Shown here: positions 36,022-44,174 of the stretch, in pieces
Layout: every line of letters starts with the position of its first letter
How positions within the stretch are numbered: position 1 is the stretch's first letter
Assembly (NCBI GenBank): GCA_963975245.1
Contig: CAXBFJ010000007.1
Coordinates: forward strand, 186,001-250,000
Direction of reading: 5' to 3'
From: Panacagrimonas sp963975245
GTDB lineage: Bacteria > Pseudomonadota > Gammaproteobacteria > Nevskiales > Nevskiaceae
Length of the DNA: 64,000 bases
The notes under the pieces: generated by a model
Databases searched by the model: none
The model's input: the letters and a program-made list of their open reading frames with translations, nothing else
What the model was told of the DNA's origin: nothing
Translations under genes and position numbers: made by a program

Positions 36022-36825
36022 ATGAGTGCCCAAATGTCTGAAAAGCCCAATGACAGCGAGGCCTTGATGCGCAACATTCGCATCGTGCTCGTGCGCACAT
36101 CGCACCCCGGCAACATTGGCGGGGTGGCGCGCGCCATGCTCAATATGGGCCTTACACAGCTGACACTGGTTGCGCCTCGGCTGTTTCCCGACGAGCAGGC
36201 GACCAGCCGCGCAGTAGGTGCCGAGCGTGTGCTCGAAACAGCCGTTGTGGTCGAGACACTTGAGCAGGCCATCGCCGATTGCACGCATGTCCTGGCAACA
36301 TCAGCCCGCCCACGCCATCTGGGGGACGAGCCCATACATCCCGGGCCTGCGGCAAGTCGGCTGATCGAGGCTGCCGGGTCTGGACCGGTTGCGCTGGTGT
36401 TTGGAAACGAGCGCACCGGCCTGAGCAATAGTGAGCTTGAGTTGTGTCAGGTTCACACCATGATTCCCTCCAGCGAACAGTATTCTTCGCTGAACTTGGC
36501 TGCCGCCGTCCAGATTTACGCTTGGGAACTGCGCAAGGCCTTGGTGGAGCCCCAAAAGGTTTCGCCCAAGGACGGGCATCCGCGTTTTGTTGCGCCCACG
36601 CACCAGCAGGGCGAGGATTTCTACGCGCACCTTGAAAGAGTTTTGCTCAAGACCGGATTTCTTGATCCGGACAATCCCAGATTGCTGATGCGGCGCCTGC
36701 GTCAGTTCGTCAGCCGGGGGCGTCCAGACCTCAATGAGCTGAATATCCTTCGCGGCATTCTGACCTCCATCGAAACCCCCAAACGCCGAAACCCGCGCAA
36801 TAAGAACACTTCGGATCCATCGTGA
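36022..36825 (+). CDS. trmJ: tRNA (cytidine/uridine-2'-O-)-methyltransferase TrmJ
   Basis: A SPOUT-class enzyme that methylates the ribose at position 32 of tRNAs. It has 267 residues and shows the family blocks 'IVLVRTSHPGNIGGVARAM', 'ALVFGNERTGLSNSEL' and 'MIPSSEQYSSLNLAAAVQI', then a basic C-terminal extension ('RFVSRGRPDLNELNILRGIL'-like region and a Lys/Arg/Asn tail). It is divergent from suhB and overlaps the next small gene by four bases. In many relatives cysE and the isc operon follow; here cysE comes 2.5 kb later. Confidence 0.94.
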   Translation: MSAQMSEKPNDSEALMRNIRIVLVRTSHPGNIGGVARAMLNMGLTQLTLVAPRLFPDEQATSRAVGAERVLETAVVVETLEQAIADCTHVLATSARPRHLGDEPIHPGPAASRLIEAAGSGPVALVFGNERTGLSNSELELCQVHTMIPSSEQYSSLNLAAAVQIYAWELRKALVEPQKVSPKDGHPRFVAPTHQQGEDFYAHLERVLLKTGFLDPDNPRLLMRRLRQFVSRGRPDLNELNILRGILTSIETPKRRNPRNKNTSDPS

Positions 36826-37187
36826 ATATCGCCATAATTGTCCTTCTCAGTGTGAATCTCGCACTGCTCGGTCTGCTGATCTGGCGTCAGTTGTTGTTGC
36901 GCAGTGAGCTGCAGCAGCTTCGCATGCGCTTCGAGCATCTTGATGCCCTGCCGCGGCAATCAAACGAACTGATGCAGGAGGCTCAGGCCGGGACGGTGCT
37001 GATTTCGCTGCGCATCCTTAATCCGATGCAACTCGCGATCAACAAGGTCTGGCTGGCCGGCATTGCGGGACGCATCACCCCAACCGGGATTCGCCGCATC
37101 GTGGCGCACGAAGCCGTCAAGCAGATTGATCGCGAGCTCGAACGCTTTGGCGTGGTGGCTCAGGTCAAGGCCGTCGATCATCGCTGA
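36822..37187 (+). CDS. Small membrane-anchored protein of unknown function
   Basis: A 121-residue protein starting with GTG at 36822, overlapping the trmJ stop. It has one N-terminal membrane helix ('MNIAIIVLLSVNLALLGLLIW') followed by a coiled-coil-like stretch and a soluble part ('VLISLRILNPMQLAINKVW', 'IVAHEAVKQIDRELERFGV'). I recognise no family. The overlap suggests translational coupling to trmJ. Confidence 0.7.
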   Translation: MNIAIIVLLSVNLALLGLLIWRQLLLRSELQQLRMRFEHLDALPRQSNELMQEAQAGTVLISLRILNPMQLAINKVWLAGIAGRITPTGIRRIVAHEAVKQIDRELERFGVVAQVKAVDHR

Positions 37188-37188
37188 C

Positions 37189-37632
37189 ATGCTGTGGCTC
37201 GCTCTGCTTTGTCTGCTTGCTGCGACTGCGCTTGCAGGTCTGATTCTCAAGTTCGGCTTTGCTGTCAGCGCATTGCGCGAAGACGTCATTGAGGAGGAAA
37301 CCACCAGGGCTGAAGCTGCGCGATTGGCGCGCGCGGATCGTCATATCGAGGGTGTCCAGAAGTTGTCTCGCGGCGCGTGGCGGGTCGGGAACGGCTTGGT
37401 ACGCTCTCTCAGCAGTCAGATCGCCAAAGCCTCTGCGCGCCGAGGCGTCAGTGGCGAGTCGCCAGCAGCTTTGTCGGAGGAGGGAGCTGTGGCAGAAGGC
37501 CGTGACGCCGCAGTCCCGCCGGCTGCGCCATCGGAGAGGGATGCAGGCAGCTTGCTGACTAGCACTGCAACTGCTTACGCAAGTGAGGCAAAGTCCTCAT
37601 CCCGAAAACCTGCTGACCCGGACGCCAGTTAG
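37189..37632 (+). CDS. Small membrane protein of unknown function
   Basis: A 147-residue protein. The ATG at 37189 follows the previous stop by one base, so a longer overlapping frame is rejected. An N-terminal membrane helix ('MLWLALLCLLAATALAGLIL') is followed by a charged helix (about residues 30-60) and a low-complexity Ser/Ala/Glu/Pro tail from about 85. No known family is recognised. It is probably co-transcribed with trmJ and the preceding small gene. Confidence 0.65.
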   Translation: MLWLALLCLLAATALAGLILKFGFAVSALREDVIEEETTRAEAARLARADRHIEGVQKLSRGAWRVGNGLVRSLSSQIAKASARRGVSGESPAALSEEGAVAEGRDAAVPPAAPSERDAGSLLTSTATAYASEAKSSSRKPADPDAS

Positions 37633-37653
37633 GGCTGTGGTTTAATTGCCGCC

Positions 37654-38040
37654 ATGTTCCGCTTGCCGATGAAGACAACAGGCCGCTGTCTGGCCGCGCT
37701 GGCGCTGTGGGCTCAGTTGCTGATGCCGGCGGCGATGGCGCACACCGATGCAAGCGGTGCCTTGTGTGGAAACGGTGCAGGATTCAGCGCTCTGGAGCGC
37801 AAGCTGCTGGCCATTGCACCGCCAGAGCTGATCCAGTCACTGGGCTATTCGCCGGTTCTGGATGATCGTCATTGCGATCTGTGTCTGGGCCTGACGGATA
37901 TCACGCATCACGCCGGACCGACCACGATCCCAAGGCCGGGTGTACTTGATCTGCCGCTGCCAGCGTCTGACTGCATGGTGCTCGAGTCATGCTCAGGCGC
38001 GGGCTTTGATGCCCGAGGTCCACCGCGAATCCGAAGCTGA
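37654..38040 (+). CDS. DUF2946-like exported protein (putative copper-related)
   Basis: A 128-residue protein with a signal peptide ('RCLAALALWAQLLMPAAMA') and, in the middle, the pair 'HCDLCLG' followed by His residues. This pattern resembles the DUF2946 family, often found beside copper-handling genes. A TTTAAT -10-like box ends seven bases before the ATG. It is followed by a Met- and His-rich outer-membrane protein gene after 53 bases that contain a short terminator-like hairpin. The copper role is inferred from the residues and from family context. Confidence 0.65.
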   Translation: MFRLPMKTTGRCLAALALWAQLLMPAAMAHTDASGALCGNGAGFSALERKLLAIAPPELIQSLGYSPVLDDRHCDLCLGLTDITHHAGPTTIPRPGVLDLPLPASDCMVLESCSGAGFDARGPPRIRS

Positions 38041-38049
38041 TCTGTCAGG

Positions 38050-38068
38050 GACGCCATTGGCGTCTTTT
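38050..38068 (+). terminator. Short intrinsic terminator or attenuator
   Basis: GACGCC (38050-38055) pairs with GGCGTC (38059-38064) around ATT and is followed by TTTT. It lies between the DUF2946-like gene and the outer-membrane protein gene, so it may reduce readthrough between them. Confidence 0.5.
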
Positions 38069-38093
38069 CAAGTAAAGAACACCCGGATTCCAG

Positions 38094-39179
38094 ATGAAAA
38101 CCAGAACTATTTTTCTGGCCGCCACCAGCGGCCTGCTCCTGAACCTTGGCCCTGCACCTGCTTTTGCCGAGCATTCCCATTCCTCCGTACGTCCGGACAG
38201 TCATGCGCCGGCCGGGGTCATGGCTGACCACATTCACAAGGCCGGTGAATGGATGTTCTCGTATCGCTACATGAACATGCTGATGCAGGACAACGCGATT
38301 GACGAAAACGAAGTCTCGCCAGAGCAAATTGTGACAACCGTGGCTAACCCCTTCGCAGGCCAGCCCATGCAACCGCCGACACTGCGCGTGGTGCCCACCG
38401 ACATGCGCATGGAAATGCACATGCTTGGCGCCATGTATGCACCGAACAATCATTTCACCTTGATGCTGATGCTGCCGTACGCAACGCGCACCATGAATCA
38501 CATCACTTTCCAGGGCGGAATGGGAACCACGCGGCTTGGCAGCTTCCAGACGCAGTCCAGTGGACTGGGGGACGTCAAGGTGCGCGGTTTGTTCTCCATC
38601 AATCACGCAGCGAGTCGCTCTACTCACGCCAGCTTTGGCATCAGTTTGCCGACAGGTTCCATCACCGCGACAGACCGCATCCTCACGCCGATGGGCGCCA
38701 CACCCACGCCGCGCCTGCCATATCCGATGCAGGTGGGCTCGGGTACCTATGATCTGCTTCCCGGGCTTACGCACTCGGGCAACGCTGGAATCTGGGGTTG
38801 GGGCGCGCAGTACGAAGGCCAGATTCGTCTGGGCCGAAACAATGAGGATTATTCCTTCGGAGATGCCCACGTGATTAGTGCCTGGGCCAGCGTGCAGCCC
38901 GTCAGCATGATGAGTCTGTCGCTGCGAGTGCGTGGCCAGAATCAGGCCACGATCGACGGTTCGGACGCGCAGATCATTGCACCGGTACAGACGGCTGACC
39001 CCGATCATCACGGCGGTGACCGGGTCGATATCGGCGCTGGCATCAATCTGGCCGGGCAGGGCAGGCTGCGCGGGCACCGGCTCTCTGTGGAGTGGCTGGA
39101 GCCGGTCTATCAGAACCTCAATGGTCCGCAGCTGGAAGTGCGGCAGGTGCTCAGCGCCGGCTACCAGTACGCGTTCTAA
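38094..39179 (+). CDS. Met/His-rich outer-membrane beta-barrel protein (transporter-like)
   Basis: A 361-residue exported protein with signal peptide ('MKTRTIFLAATSGLLLNLG', cleavage after 'AFA'). The mature N-terminus is rich in His ('HSHSSVRPDSHAP', 'HIHKAGEW') and the next 120 residues in Met ('MFSYRYMNMLMQ', 'MRMEMHMLGAMY', 'LMLMLPYATRTM'). The remainder has alternating beta strands and ends in 'SAGYQYAF', a terminal aromatic typical of outer-membrane barrels. It resembles MetA-pathway/transporter-like barrels. Met- and His-rich stretches often bind copper, and the neighbour upstream is DUF2946-like; the copper role is inferred. Confidence 0.72.
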   Translation: MKTRTIFLAATSGLLLNLGPAPAFAEHSHSSVRPDSHAPAGVMADHIHKAGEWMFSYRYMNMLMQDNAIDENEVSPEQIVTTVANPFAGQPMQPPTLRVVPTDMRMEMHMLGAMYAPNNHFTLMLMLPYATRTMNHITFQGGMGTTRLGSFQTQSSGLGDVKVRGLFSINHAASRSTHASFGISLPTGSITATDRILTPMGATPTPRLPYPMQVGSGTYDLLPGLTHSGNAGIWGWGAQYEGQIRLGRNNEDYSFGDAHVISAWASVQPVSMMSLSLRVRGQNQATIDGSDAQIIAPVQTADPDHHGGDRVDIGAGINLAGQGRLRGHRLSVEWLEPVYQNLNGPQLEVRQVLSAGYQYAF

Positions 39180-39186
39180 GGTTCGA

Positions 39187-39223
39187 CGGGCGCTGCTTCG
39201 GACGATTGTCGGAGCAGCGCCCG
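39187..39223 (+). terminator. Strong hairpin after the outer-membrane protein gene
   Basis: CGGGCGCTGCT (39187-39197) is the exact reverse complement of 39213-39223, and the stem continues inside through three further pairs. It begins seven bases after the stop codon. The following AATTAATT is AT-rich, not a pure T run. Confidence 0.65.
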
Positions 39224-39319
39224 AATTAATTCCGGTCCCGGAGCACGGAATCAGGGGCGGGAATCGGACCTGACTGGCAGGCGCGCTAAAATGAGCGCCT
39301 ACTCAGGAAGGTCAGAGCC

Positions 39320-40132
39320 ATGTTGTCCCGTATGCGTGAAGATATTCGCAGCGTGTTCGCACGCGATCCCGCAGCCCGCACCGTGTGGGAAGTGCTGACC
39401 TGCTATCCCGGTCTGCATGCGGTCTGGGGACACCGCGTCAGCTTCTGGCTCTGGACGCATAATCTGCGCTGGCTGGCGCGGCTCAATTCGCATCTGGCCC
39501 GCTGGTTGACCGGCATCGAAATACATCCGGGTGCGCGCATCGGGCGTCGCCTCTTCATTGATCACGGTATGGGTGTGGTCATTGGCGAAACCGCTGAGAT
39601 TGGCGACGACGTCACGCTCTATCACGGTGTCACGCTGGGCGGTGTGGCCTGGGACAAGGGCAAACGACACCCCACGCTGGGCGACAACGTGGTCATCGGC
39701 GCCGGCGCCAAGGTGCTGGGGCCATTCAAGGTTGGCGACGGCGCGCGTGTGGGCTCCAATTCGGTTGTCGTCAAGGAAGTCCCGCCGGGTGCAACGGTAG
39801 TGGGTATTCCCGCGCGCGTCGTTGCAACGGAAAGCCGGGAGCCATCTGCGGCCCTGAGCGCAGCGGCCAAGAAGCTGGGCTTTGATGCCTACGGTCTGAC
39901 CCGCGATATGACCGACCCGGTTGCAAATGCTTTCGCGGGTCTTGCCGAGCACATCGACAAGCTCGACGAGCGGCTCGTGCAGGTGTGCAAGGTATTGCAT
40001 GCCATGGACGAGCGGATGCCAGAGATGGAAACCACCAAGTACGAACTGCCGGACTTCTGCAAGGAATCTCAGGGTCTGGATTCACTGGCTGCTGGAGAGT
40101 CGCGGCCGGGCAAGGAAGATCGCGGCGAATAA
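39320..40132 (+). CDS. cysE: Serine O-acetyltransferase
   Basis: CysE acetylates serine, the committed step of cysteine synthesis. The 270-residue protein has a short N-terminal helical domain and the left-handed beta-helix hexapeptide repeats ('IEIHPGARIGRRLFIDHGMGV', with catalytic His/Asp, 'VTLYHGVTLGGV', 'VIGAGAKVLGPFKVGDGARVG', 'VPPGATVVGIPARVV'). After the repeats there is an extra 75-residue tail not seen in E. coli CysE. GGAAGG precedes the ATG. The usual downstream isc genes are absent; a cysteine desulfurase lies 2.5 kb further on. Confidence 0.94.
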   Translation: MLSRMREDIRSVFARDPAARTVWEVLTCYPGLHAVWGHRVSFWLWTHNLRWLARLNSHLARWLTGIEIHPGARIGRRLFIDHGMGVVIGETAEIGDDVTLYHGVTLGGVAWDKGKRHPTLGDNVVIGAGAKVLGPFKVGDGARVGSNSVVVKEVPPGATVVGIPARVVATESREPSAALSAAAKKLGFDAYGLTRDMTDPVANAFAGLAEHIDKLDERLVQVCKVLHAMDERMPEMETTKYELPDFCKESQGLDSLAAGESRPGKEDRGE

Positions 40133-40286
40133 ACCGCGCCTAGGGCCGGGGTCGCACCAGGCCGATTCTGCTTGCGCTCATGCACAGTTCATTTCCTGCG
40201 TGCTTGACTGCGAAGATCAGTCCTGCCGATTAGCGTCTGCGTACCGGCTCGGTTGGATTGTCCATCGATCACCTCGGAGAAAAGCC

Positions 40287-41264
40287 GTGTTAACAAGAAT
40301 GATCCTGACGGGCGTTGTAAGCGGGTTTCTGGCGGCTTGCGGAGGCTCGTCGAACGGATTCGGCGGTGGCGATGGATCGCTCTCCCTTGGCGTGACGGAC
40401 GCGCCTGTCGACGACGCGGACGCGGTGGTCGTGAGTTTTAGCGGCATCCAACTACTGAATAATCAGGGAGGTGTCGCGAAGGATCTGACCTTTGATGAGC
40501 CCCAGCAAGTAGACCTGCTCAGTCAGCAGGGGGATCAGCAGTTTTTCCTGATCCGCGACGAGCCCGTACCGGCTGGAATCTATCGCGAGGTGCGCTTGCA
40601 GGTAGAGGGCATGACCAATTCTAGCTGTAATCAGGCTTTGAGTAACCCCGACTATCCCTCTTACATAACAGTCAGCGGCGTGGACTATCCCTTGATCGTG
40701 CCGAGCGGCGGCAGTTCAGGATTCAAAGTCAAAGGACCCATCACAATTGCAGCTGGAGGCTCGGCGGCTTACACCGTCGATTTCGACCTGAGAAAATCTA
40801 TCTCTGAGCGTGGCGCGACCGGTTGCTACAACCTCCGGCCTGTTTTGCGGGTCGTCGACAATGCGCAGACAGGCACCCTGTCCGGAAGTGTGGACCCGGT
40901 ATTGCTGGCGGATGCGTCGTGCACCTCCAACCCGGCATCCGGAGCCGGCGCGGCTGTTTATGTATTCGATGGGGCCGGTACGATCCCGGATGATTTTGAT
41001 GGCAACGACCCTGAGCCACTGACCACAGCGCTGCTTAGCCCTGTGGTGGATGACGCGGAGAACGTCATTTCGTTCGACTACGAAGTGGGCTTCCTGCTGG
41101 CTGGAAACTACACCGTTGCCCTGAGTTGTCAGGCTGGGGATGACGCCCCCGCGCCGAGCGACGATGCAATCGGGTTCATTGGCGCCGGGGATGTCCTGAT
41201 TGAGCCAGACGCGAATACCCCGTTTGATTTTTCGGCCGTCGCTCCAGTAGAAGAACAGGTTTAG
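40287..41264 (+). CDS. DUF4382-like lipoprotein
   Basis: A 325-residue lipoprotein. GTG at 40287 has GGAG seven bases upstream and gives a signal peptide with lipobox 'LAAC' followed by a Gly/Ser linker. The mature part starts 'LSLGVTDAPVDDADAVVVSFSGI', typical of DUF4382, and is acidic and beta-rich. A second half (about 195-315) looks like a carboxypeptidase-regulatory-like beta domain ('GTLSGSVDPVLL', 'GAAVYVFDGAG', 'GNYTVALSCQ'). The function is unknown; it is probably exposed on the outer membrane. A longer frame upstream runs through cysE and is not coding. Confidence 0.8.
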   Translation: MLTRMILTGVVSGFLAACGGSSNGFGGGDGSLSLGVTDAPVDDADAVVVSFSGIQLLNNQGGVAKDLTFDEPQQVDLLSQQGDQQFFLIRDEPVPAGIYREVRLQVEGMTNSSCNQALSNPDYPSYITVSGVDYPLIVPSGGSSGFKVKGPITIAAGGSAAYTVDFDLRKSISERGATGCYNLRPVLRVVDNAQTGTLSGSVDPVLLADASCTSNPASGAGAAVYVFDGAGTIPDDFDGNDPEPLTTALLSPVVDDAENVISFDYEVGFLLAGNYTVALSCQAGDDAPAPSDDAIGFIGAGDVLIEPDANTPFDFSAVAPVEEQV

Positions 41265-41348
41265 GCGAGCCGGCTGTTTTGGAACAAGCTCCTGGCGAAG
41301 AGAAAAATTGCTTGTAGTGTGGCAGTGTGCGTGAGAGGTACATTAAAA

Positions 41349-41371
41349 ATGCCGAATGGGATGTTCGGCAT
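41349..41371. promoter_or_regulatory. Perfect inverted repeat at the Rieske oxygenase start
   Basis: ATGCCGAA (41349-41356) and TTCGGCAT (41364-41371) are exact reverse complements around a 7-base loop. The right arm ends immediately before the GGAGG ribosome site (41372-41376). It may be an operator or an RNA hairpin affecting translation. Confidence 0.5.
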
Positions 41372-41382
41372 GGAGGCCCGCA

Positions 41383-42522
41383 TTGCCCAACGCGCTTTTG
41401 AGTTCTGACCGCCAGGTCGCCCAACGTATTCTCGAGCACCTAGCGAACGGCACCACCGATATCTGGCCGGGTGAGACGTGGTGCGAACCCGTTGCAAACT
41501 ATTTCGAGCCGTCGCGGTTTGATGCAGAAATCGGGCAGGTGTTTCGGCCTTGGCCTGTCGTGCTTTGCCCTGCCGCGGCATTGCCGGAACCGGGGTCTTA
41601 CCTGGCACGTGAAGCGGCCGGAATCCCCTTGCTTGTGGTACGTGGTGACGACGGCCAGGTACGCGGATTTCGTAATGCCTGCCGGCATCGGGGCATGCAG
41701 CTTGCAGCTGGCGAAGGGTGTGCGCGTGCGTTCTCATGCCAGTACCACGGCTGGACGTATCGGCTGGATGGTTCCCTGCGCCACATTCCTGGCGAACTCG
41801 GTTTTCCGGGCCTGGATAAATCCCTGCACGGCCTGGTTCCGGTGCGGGTGTGGGAACGCCATGGCCTGATTTTCGTGTCGCAGGATGGCGGCAAGGACGT
41901 GATGCCGCAGGCGGCCTTGTCAGCGATTGATGGCCTGATCGCGCCGCAAGACCGGCTGTTTCGCACGCGCGTGCGAGAGCTGGATGCAAATTGGAAACTG
42001 TTTCTCGAGAGTTTTATCGAGGGCTATCACATCAAGCCTGCGCACAAGGACACGTTTTTTCCGTTTGGCTACGACAATCTCAACCTGCACGAGTGTTTTG
42101 GATCCAACAGCCGCGTGGTCTTTCCGTTTCGCCGGATCGAGAAACTCAAAGATGGCTTCCCCGATCCATTGCAATTGAATGGCCTGCTTACAGACGTCTA
42201 TCAGATTTTTCCGAGCACCATCATTGCCGTGTTGTCTCATCACACCACGGTGATCGTTCTGGAGCCCTTGAGTGCCTCGAGGACGCGCATGCTCACCTAT
42301 TCACTGACGCGCGGTAGCGGTAGCGAATCGGAGAAGCTGTCCCGTGCCGAGAAAGACGCAGATTTCGTCGACAAGACCGGGCAGGTCGAAGACCGGGACA
42401 TTGTCTGCGCCATCCAGCGCGGGCTGCATTCGCGTGCCAACGATGTGCTGAGCTTCGGGAAATTTGAGGGCGCCATCATTCATTTTCATTCCGCCTTGCG
42501 CGCGGCCCTTGGTACTGATTAA
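41383..42522 (+). CDS. Rieske non-heme iron oxygenase, alpha subunit
   Basis: A 379-residue oxygenase component. The Rieske [2Fe-2S] site is C-x-H-x16-C-x2-H ('CRHRG' ... 'CQYHGW', about residues 93-115). The catalytic domain has 'ESFIEGYHIKPAHKDTFF', with two His ligands of the mononuclear iron. I chose TTG at 41383 because GGAGG lies six bases upstream; an ATG at 41356 falls inside a perfect inverted repeat and has no good ribosome site. No ferredoxin or reductase gene is adjacent, so its electron donor must be encoded elsewhere. The substrate is unknown; quaternary amines or aromatics are typical for the family. Confidence 0.86.
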   Translation: MPNALLSSDRQVAQRILEHLANGTTDIWPGETWCEPVANYFEPSRFDAEIGQVFRPWPVVLCPAAALPEPGSYLAREAAGIPLLVVRGDDGQVRGFRNACRHRGMQLAAGEGCARAFSCQYHGWTYRLDGSLRHIPGELGFPGLDKSLHGLVPVRVWERHGLIFVSQDGGKDVMPQAALSAIDGLIAPQDRLFRTRVRELDANWKLFLESFIEGYHIKPAHKDTFFPFGYDNLNLHECFGSNSRVVFPFRRIEKLKDGFPDPLQLNGLLTDVYQIFPSTIIAVLSHHTTVIVLEPLSASRTRMLTYSLTRGSGSESEKLSRAEKDADFVDKTGQVEDRDIVCAIQRGLHSRANDVLSFGKFEGAIIHFHSALRAALGTD

Positions 42523-42591
42523 GGCTCGATTTCGCCCTGTCTTGCGATACTGCAATACTTCGACGCTTTCCCCATCAGCTGCCGCAGACTC

Positions 42592-43725
42592 ATGCCAACC
42601 TATCTTGACCACAATGCGACAACGCATCTGGACCCACGCGTACTGGAAGCCATGCTGCCGCATTTGTCGGGGCCTTCGGCCAACGCCTCCAGTCTTCATC
42701 GATACGGGCGAATGGCCCGCGACGCGGTGGAACAGGCGCGTCAGCAGCTGGCGCAACTGGTGGGCTGTGATGCGCGCGAGATTGTCTGGACCTCGGGCGG
42801 CACGGAGGCCAACAATCTGGCGCTGAAGGGCATGACAGCCGATCAGGCACAGGCCCGTGTGCTGTATGGCGCTACCGATCATCCTGCGGTGATGGAGGCG
42901 GCTGAATCACTGCGCGATCGTGGATGCAATGTGGAGCCAATCGCGGTTGATGCCAAGGGCGAAATCGTACTTGAAGCGTATCGCCGACAGCTTGAACAGT
43001 CACCGACTTTCATGGTTTCTGTCATGCGGGCGAACAATGAAACCGGGGTGGTTCAGGACCTGGCGCAAATTGCAGAGCTCGCACATGCCAAAGAGGCGCT
43101 GGTGCATGTAGATGCGGTACAAGCGCTGGGCAAGATTGCGGTTGATGTCAGCGAACTGCAGGCTGATCTGCTCAGCGTTTCCTCGCACAAGATCTATGGC
43201 CCAAAGGGTTGTGGCGCGCTGGTGGTACGCAGCCATGTCGATCTGTTTGCAACGCAGCACGGCGGCGCTCAGGAGCGCGGTCTGCGAGGCGGAACCGAGA
43301 ATGTTGCCGCCATCGTCGGTTTCGGCGCTGCCGCAGAACTGGCTCAGGCAGAGCTGACTTCGCGTGCTGTCCATTGCCAGACCCTGCGAGAAGCCTTGGA
43401 AGACGGCTTACGCTCGCAATCGGGCATTCGGATTTTTGCAGAGCAAGCCAGGCAACGTTTGCCCAATACGGTGCAGTTTGCGGTGCCCGGCTGGGACGGT
43501 GAGGCGCTGCTGATGGCCTTGGATCGCAAAGGGTTTGCGGTGTCTTCTGGGTCGGCCTGCGCCTCCGGCTCTGGCGAGCCCAGCCATGTCCTGCTCGCGA
43601 TGGGCCTGGACCGTGATACAGCCAAAGGCGCCATCCGTGTGAGCCTTGGCAAGGACAATTCGCGGCAAGACGTAGACGCCTTTCTTGGTGCCCTGAGTGA
43701 GATTACGGCGCGCGGTACACGGTGA
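42592..43725 (+). CDS. Cysteine desulfurase (NifS/IscS family), first copy
   Basis: A PLP enzyme that takes sulfur from cysteine for Fe-S clusters or tRNA thiolation. The 377-residue protein has 'YLDHNATTHLDP', 'EIVWTSGGTEANNLALKG', the PLP lysine in 'LLSVSSHKIYGPKGCG', and the catalytic Cys in the mobile loop 'SSGSACASGSGEPSHVL'. It is followed by arfB with overlapping stop and start. No iscR or iscU is adjacent, so its partner is unclear. A second, diverged desulfurase lies at 57988-59169. Confidence 0.92.
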   Translation: MPTYLDHNATTHLDPRVLEAMLPHLSGPSANASSLHRYGRMARDAVEQARQQLAQLVGCDAREIVWTSGGTEANNLALKGMTADQAQARVLYGATDHPAVMEAAESLRDRGCNVEPIAVDAKGEIVLEAYRRQLEQSPTFMVSVMRANNETGVVQDLAQIAELAHAKEALVHVDAVQALGKIAVDVSELQADLLSVSSHKIYGPKGCGALVVRSHVDLFATQHGGAQERGLRGGTENVAAIVGFGAAAELAQAELTSRAVHCQTLREALEDGLRSQSGIRIFAEQARQRLPNTVQFAVPGWDGEALLMALDRKGFAVSSGSACASGSGEPSHVLLAMGLDRDTAKGAIRVSLGKDNSRQDVDAFLGALSEITARGTR

Positions 43726-44174
43726 TGGATGCCGCTGATTCAGACAGTGCAACGGAGCTTCTGATCCAGCCGGGAGTCGTGATTTCCTGTTCAGAGATTC
43801 AACTGAGCGCCGTGCGTGCGCAGGGTGCCGGCGGGCAGAACGTCAACAAGACCTCAACCGCGATACACCTGCGCTTTGATGTGCGTCAATCGAGTTTGCC
43901 GGAGCACTGCAAGGAGGCACTGCTGCAACAGCGTGATCAGCGTATTTCTTCCGATGGGGTCATCGTGATCAAGGCGCAGCAGTTCCGCAGTCAGCCCAAG
44001 AACCGGGAAGCTGCGCTAGACCGCTTGCGCACCCTGATCCAGCGTGCGCTCAAGGTGCCCAAGACGCGCAGGCCGACCCGAATTTCCAAGTCCGCCAAGA
44101 AGCGCCGCGTGGATCACAAATCTGCGCGAGGGCAGGTCAAGCGTCTGCGCAGCAAGATCAGCGAACAGGACTGA
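43725..44174 (+). CDS. arfB: Alternative ribosome-rescue factor / peptidyl-tRNA hydrolase ArfB
   Basis: ArfB (YaeJ) frees ribosomes stalled on mRNAs lacking a stop codon. The 149-residue protein has the catalytic GGQ motif in 'RAQGAGGQNVNKTSTAIHL' and the positively charged C-terminal tail ('RISKSAKKRRVDHKSARGQ') that enters the empty mRNA channel. The ATG at 43725 overlaps the preceding stop (TGATG). Its last 17 bases overlap the end of the convergent esterase gene. Confidence 0.93.
   Translation: MDAADSDSATELLIQPGVVISCSEIQLSAVRAQGAGGQNVNKTSTAIHLRFDVRQSSLPEHCKEALLQQRDQRISSDGVIVIKAQQFRSQPKNREAALDRLRTLIQRALKVPKTRRPTRISKSAKKRRVDHKSARGQVKRLRSKISEQD

Noticed and set aside
39921..40286. A long N-terminal extension of the DUF4382 lipoprotein running through cysE
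   Set aside because: It overlaps cysE in another frame; the GTG at 40287 has a ribosome site and gives a proper lipoprotein signal.
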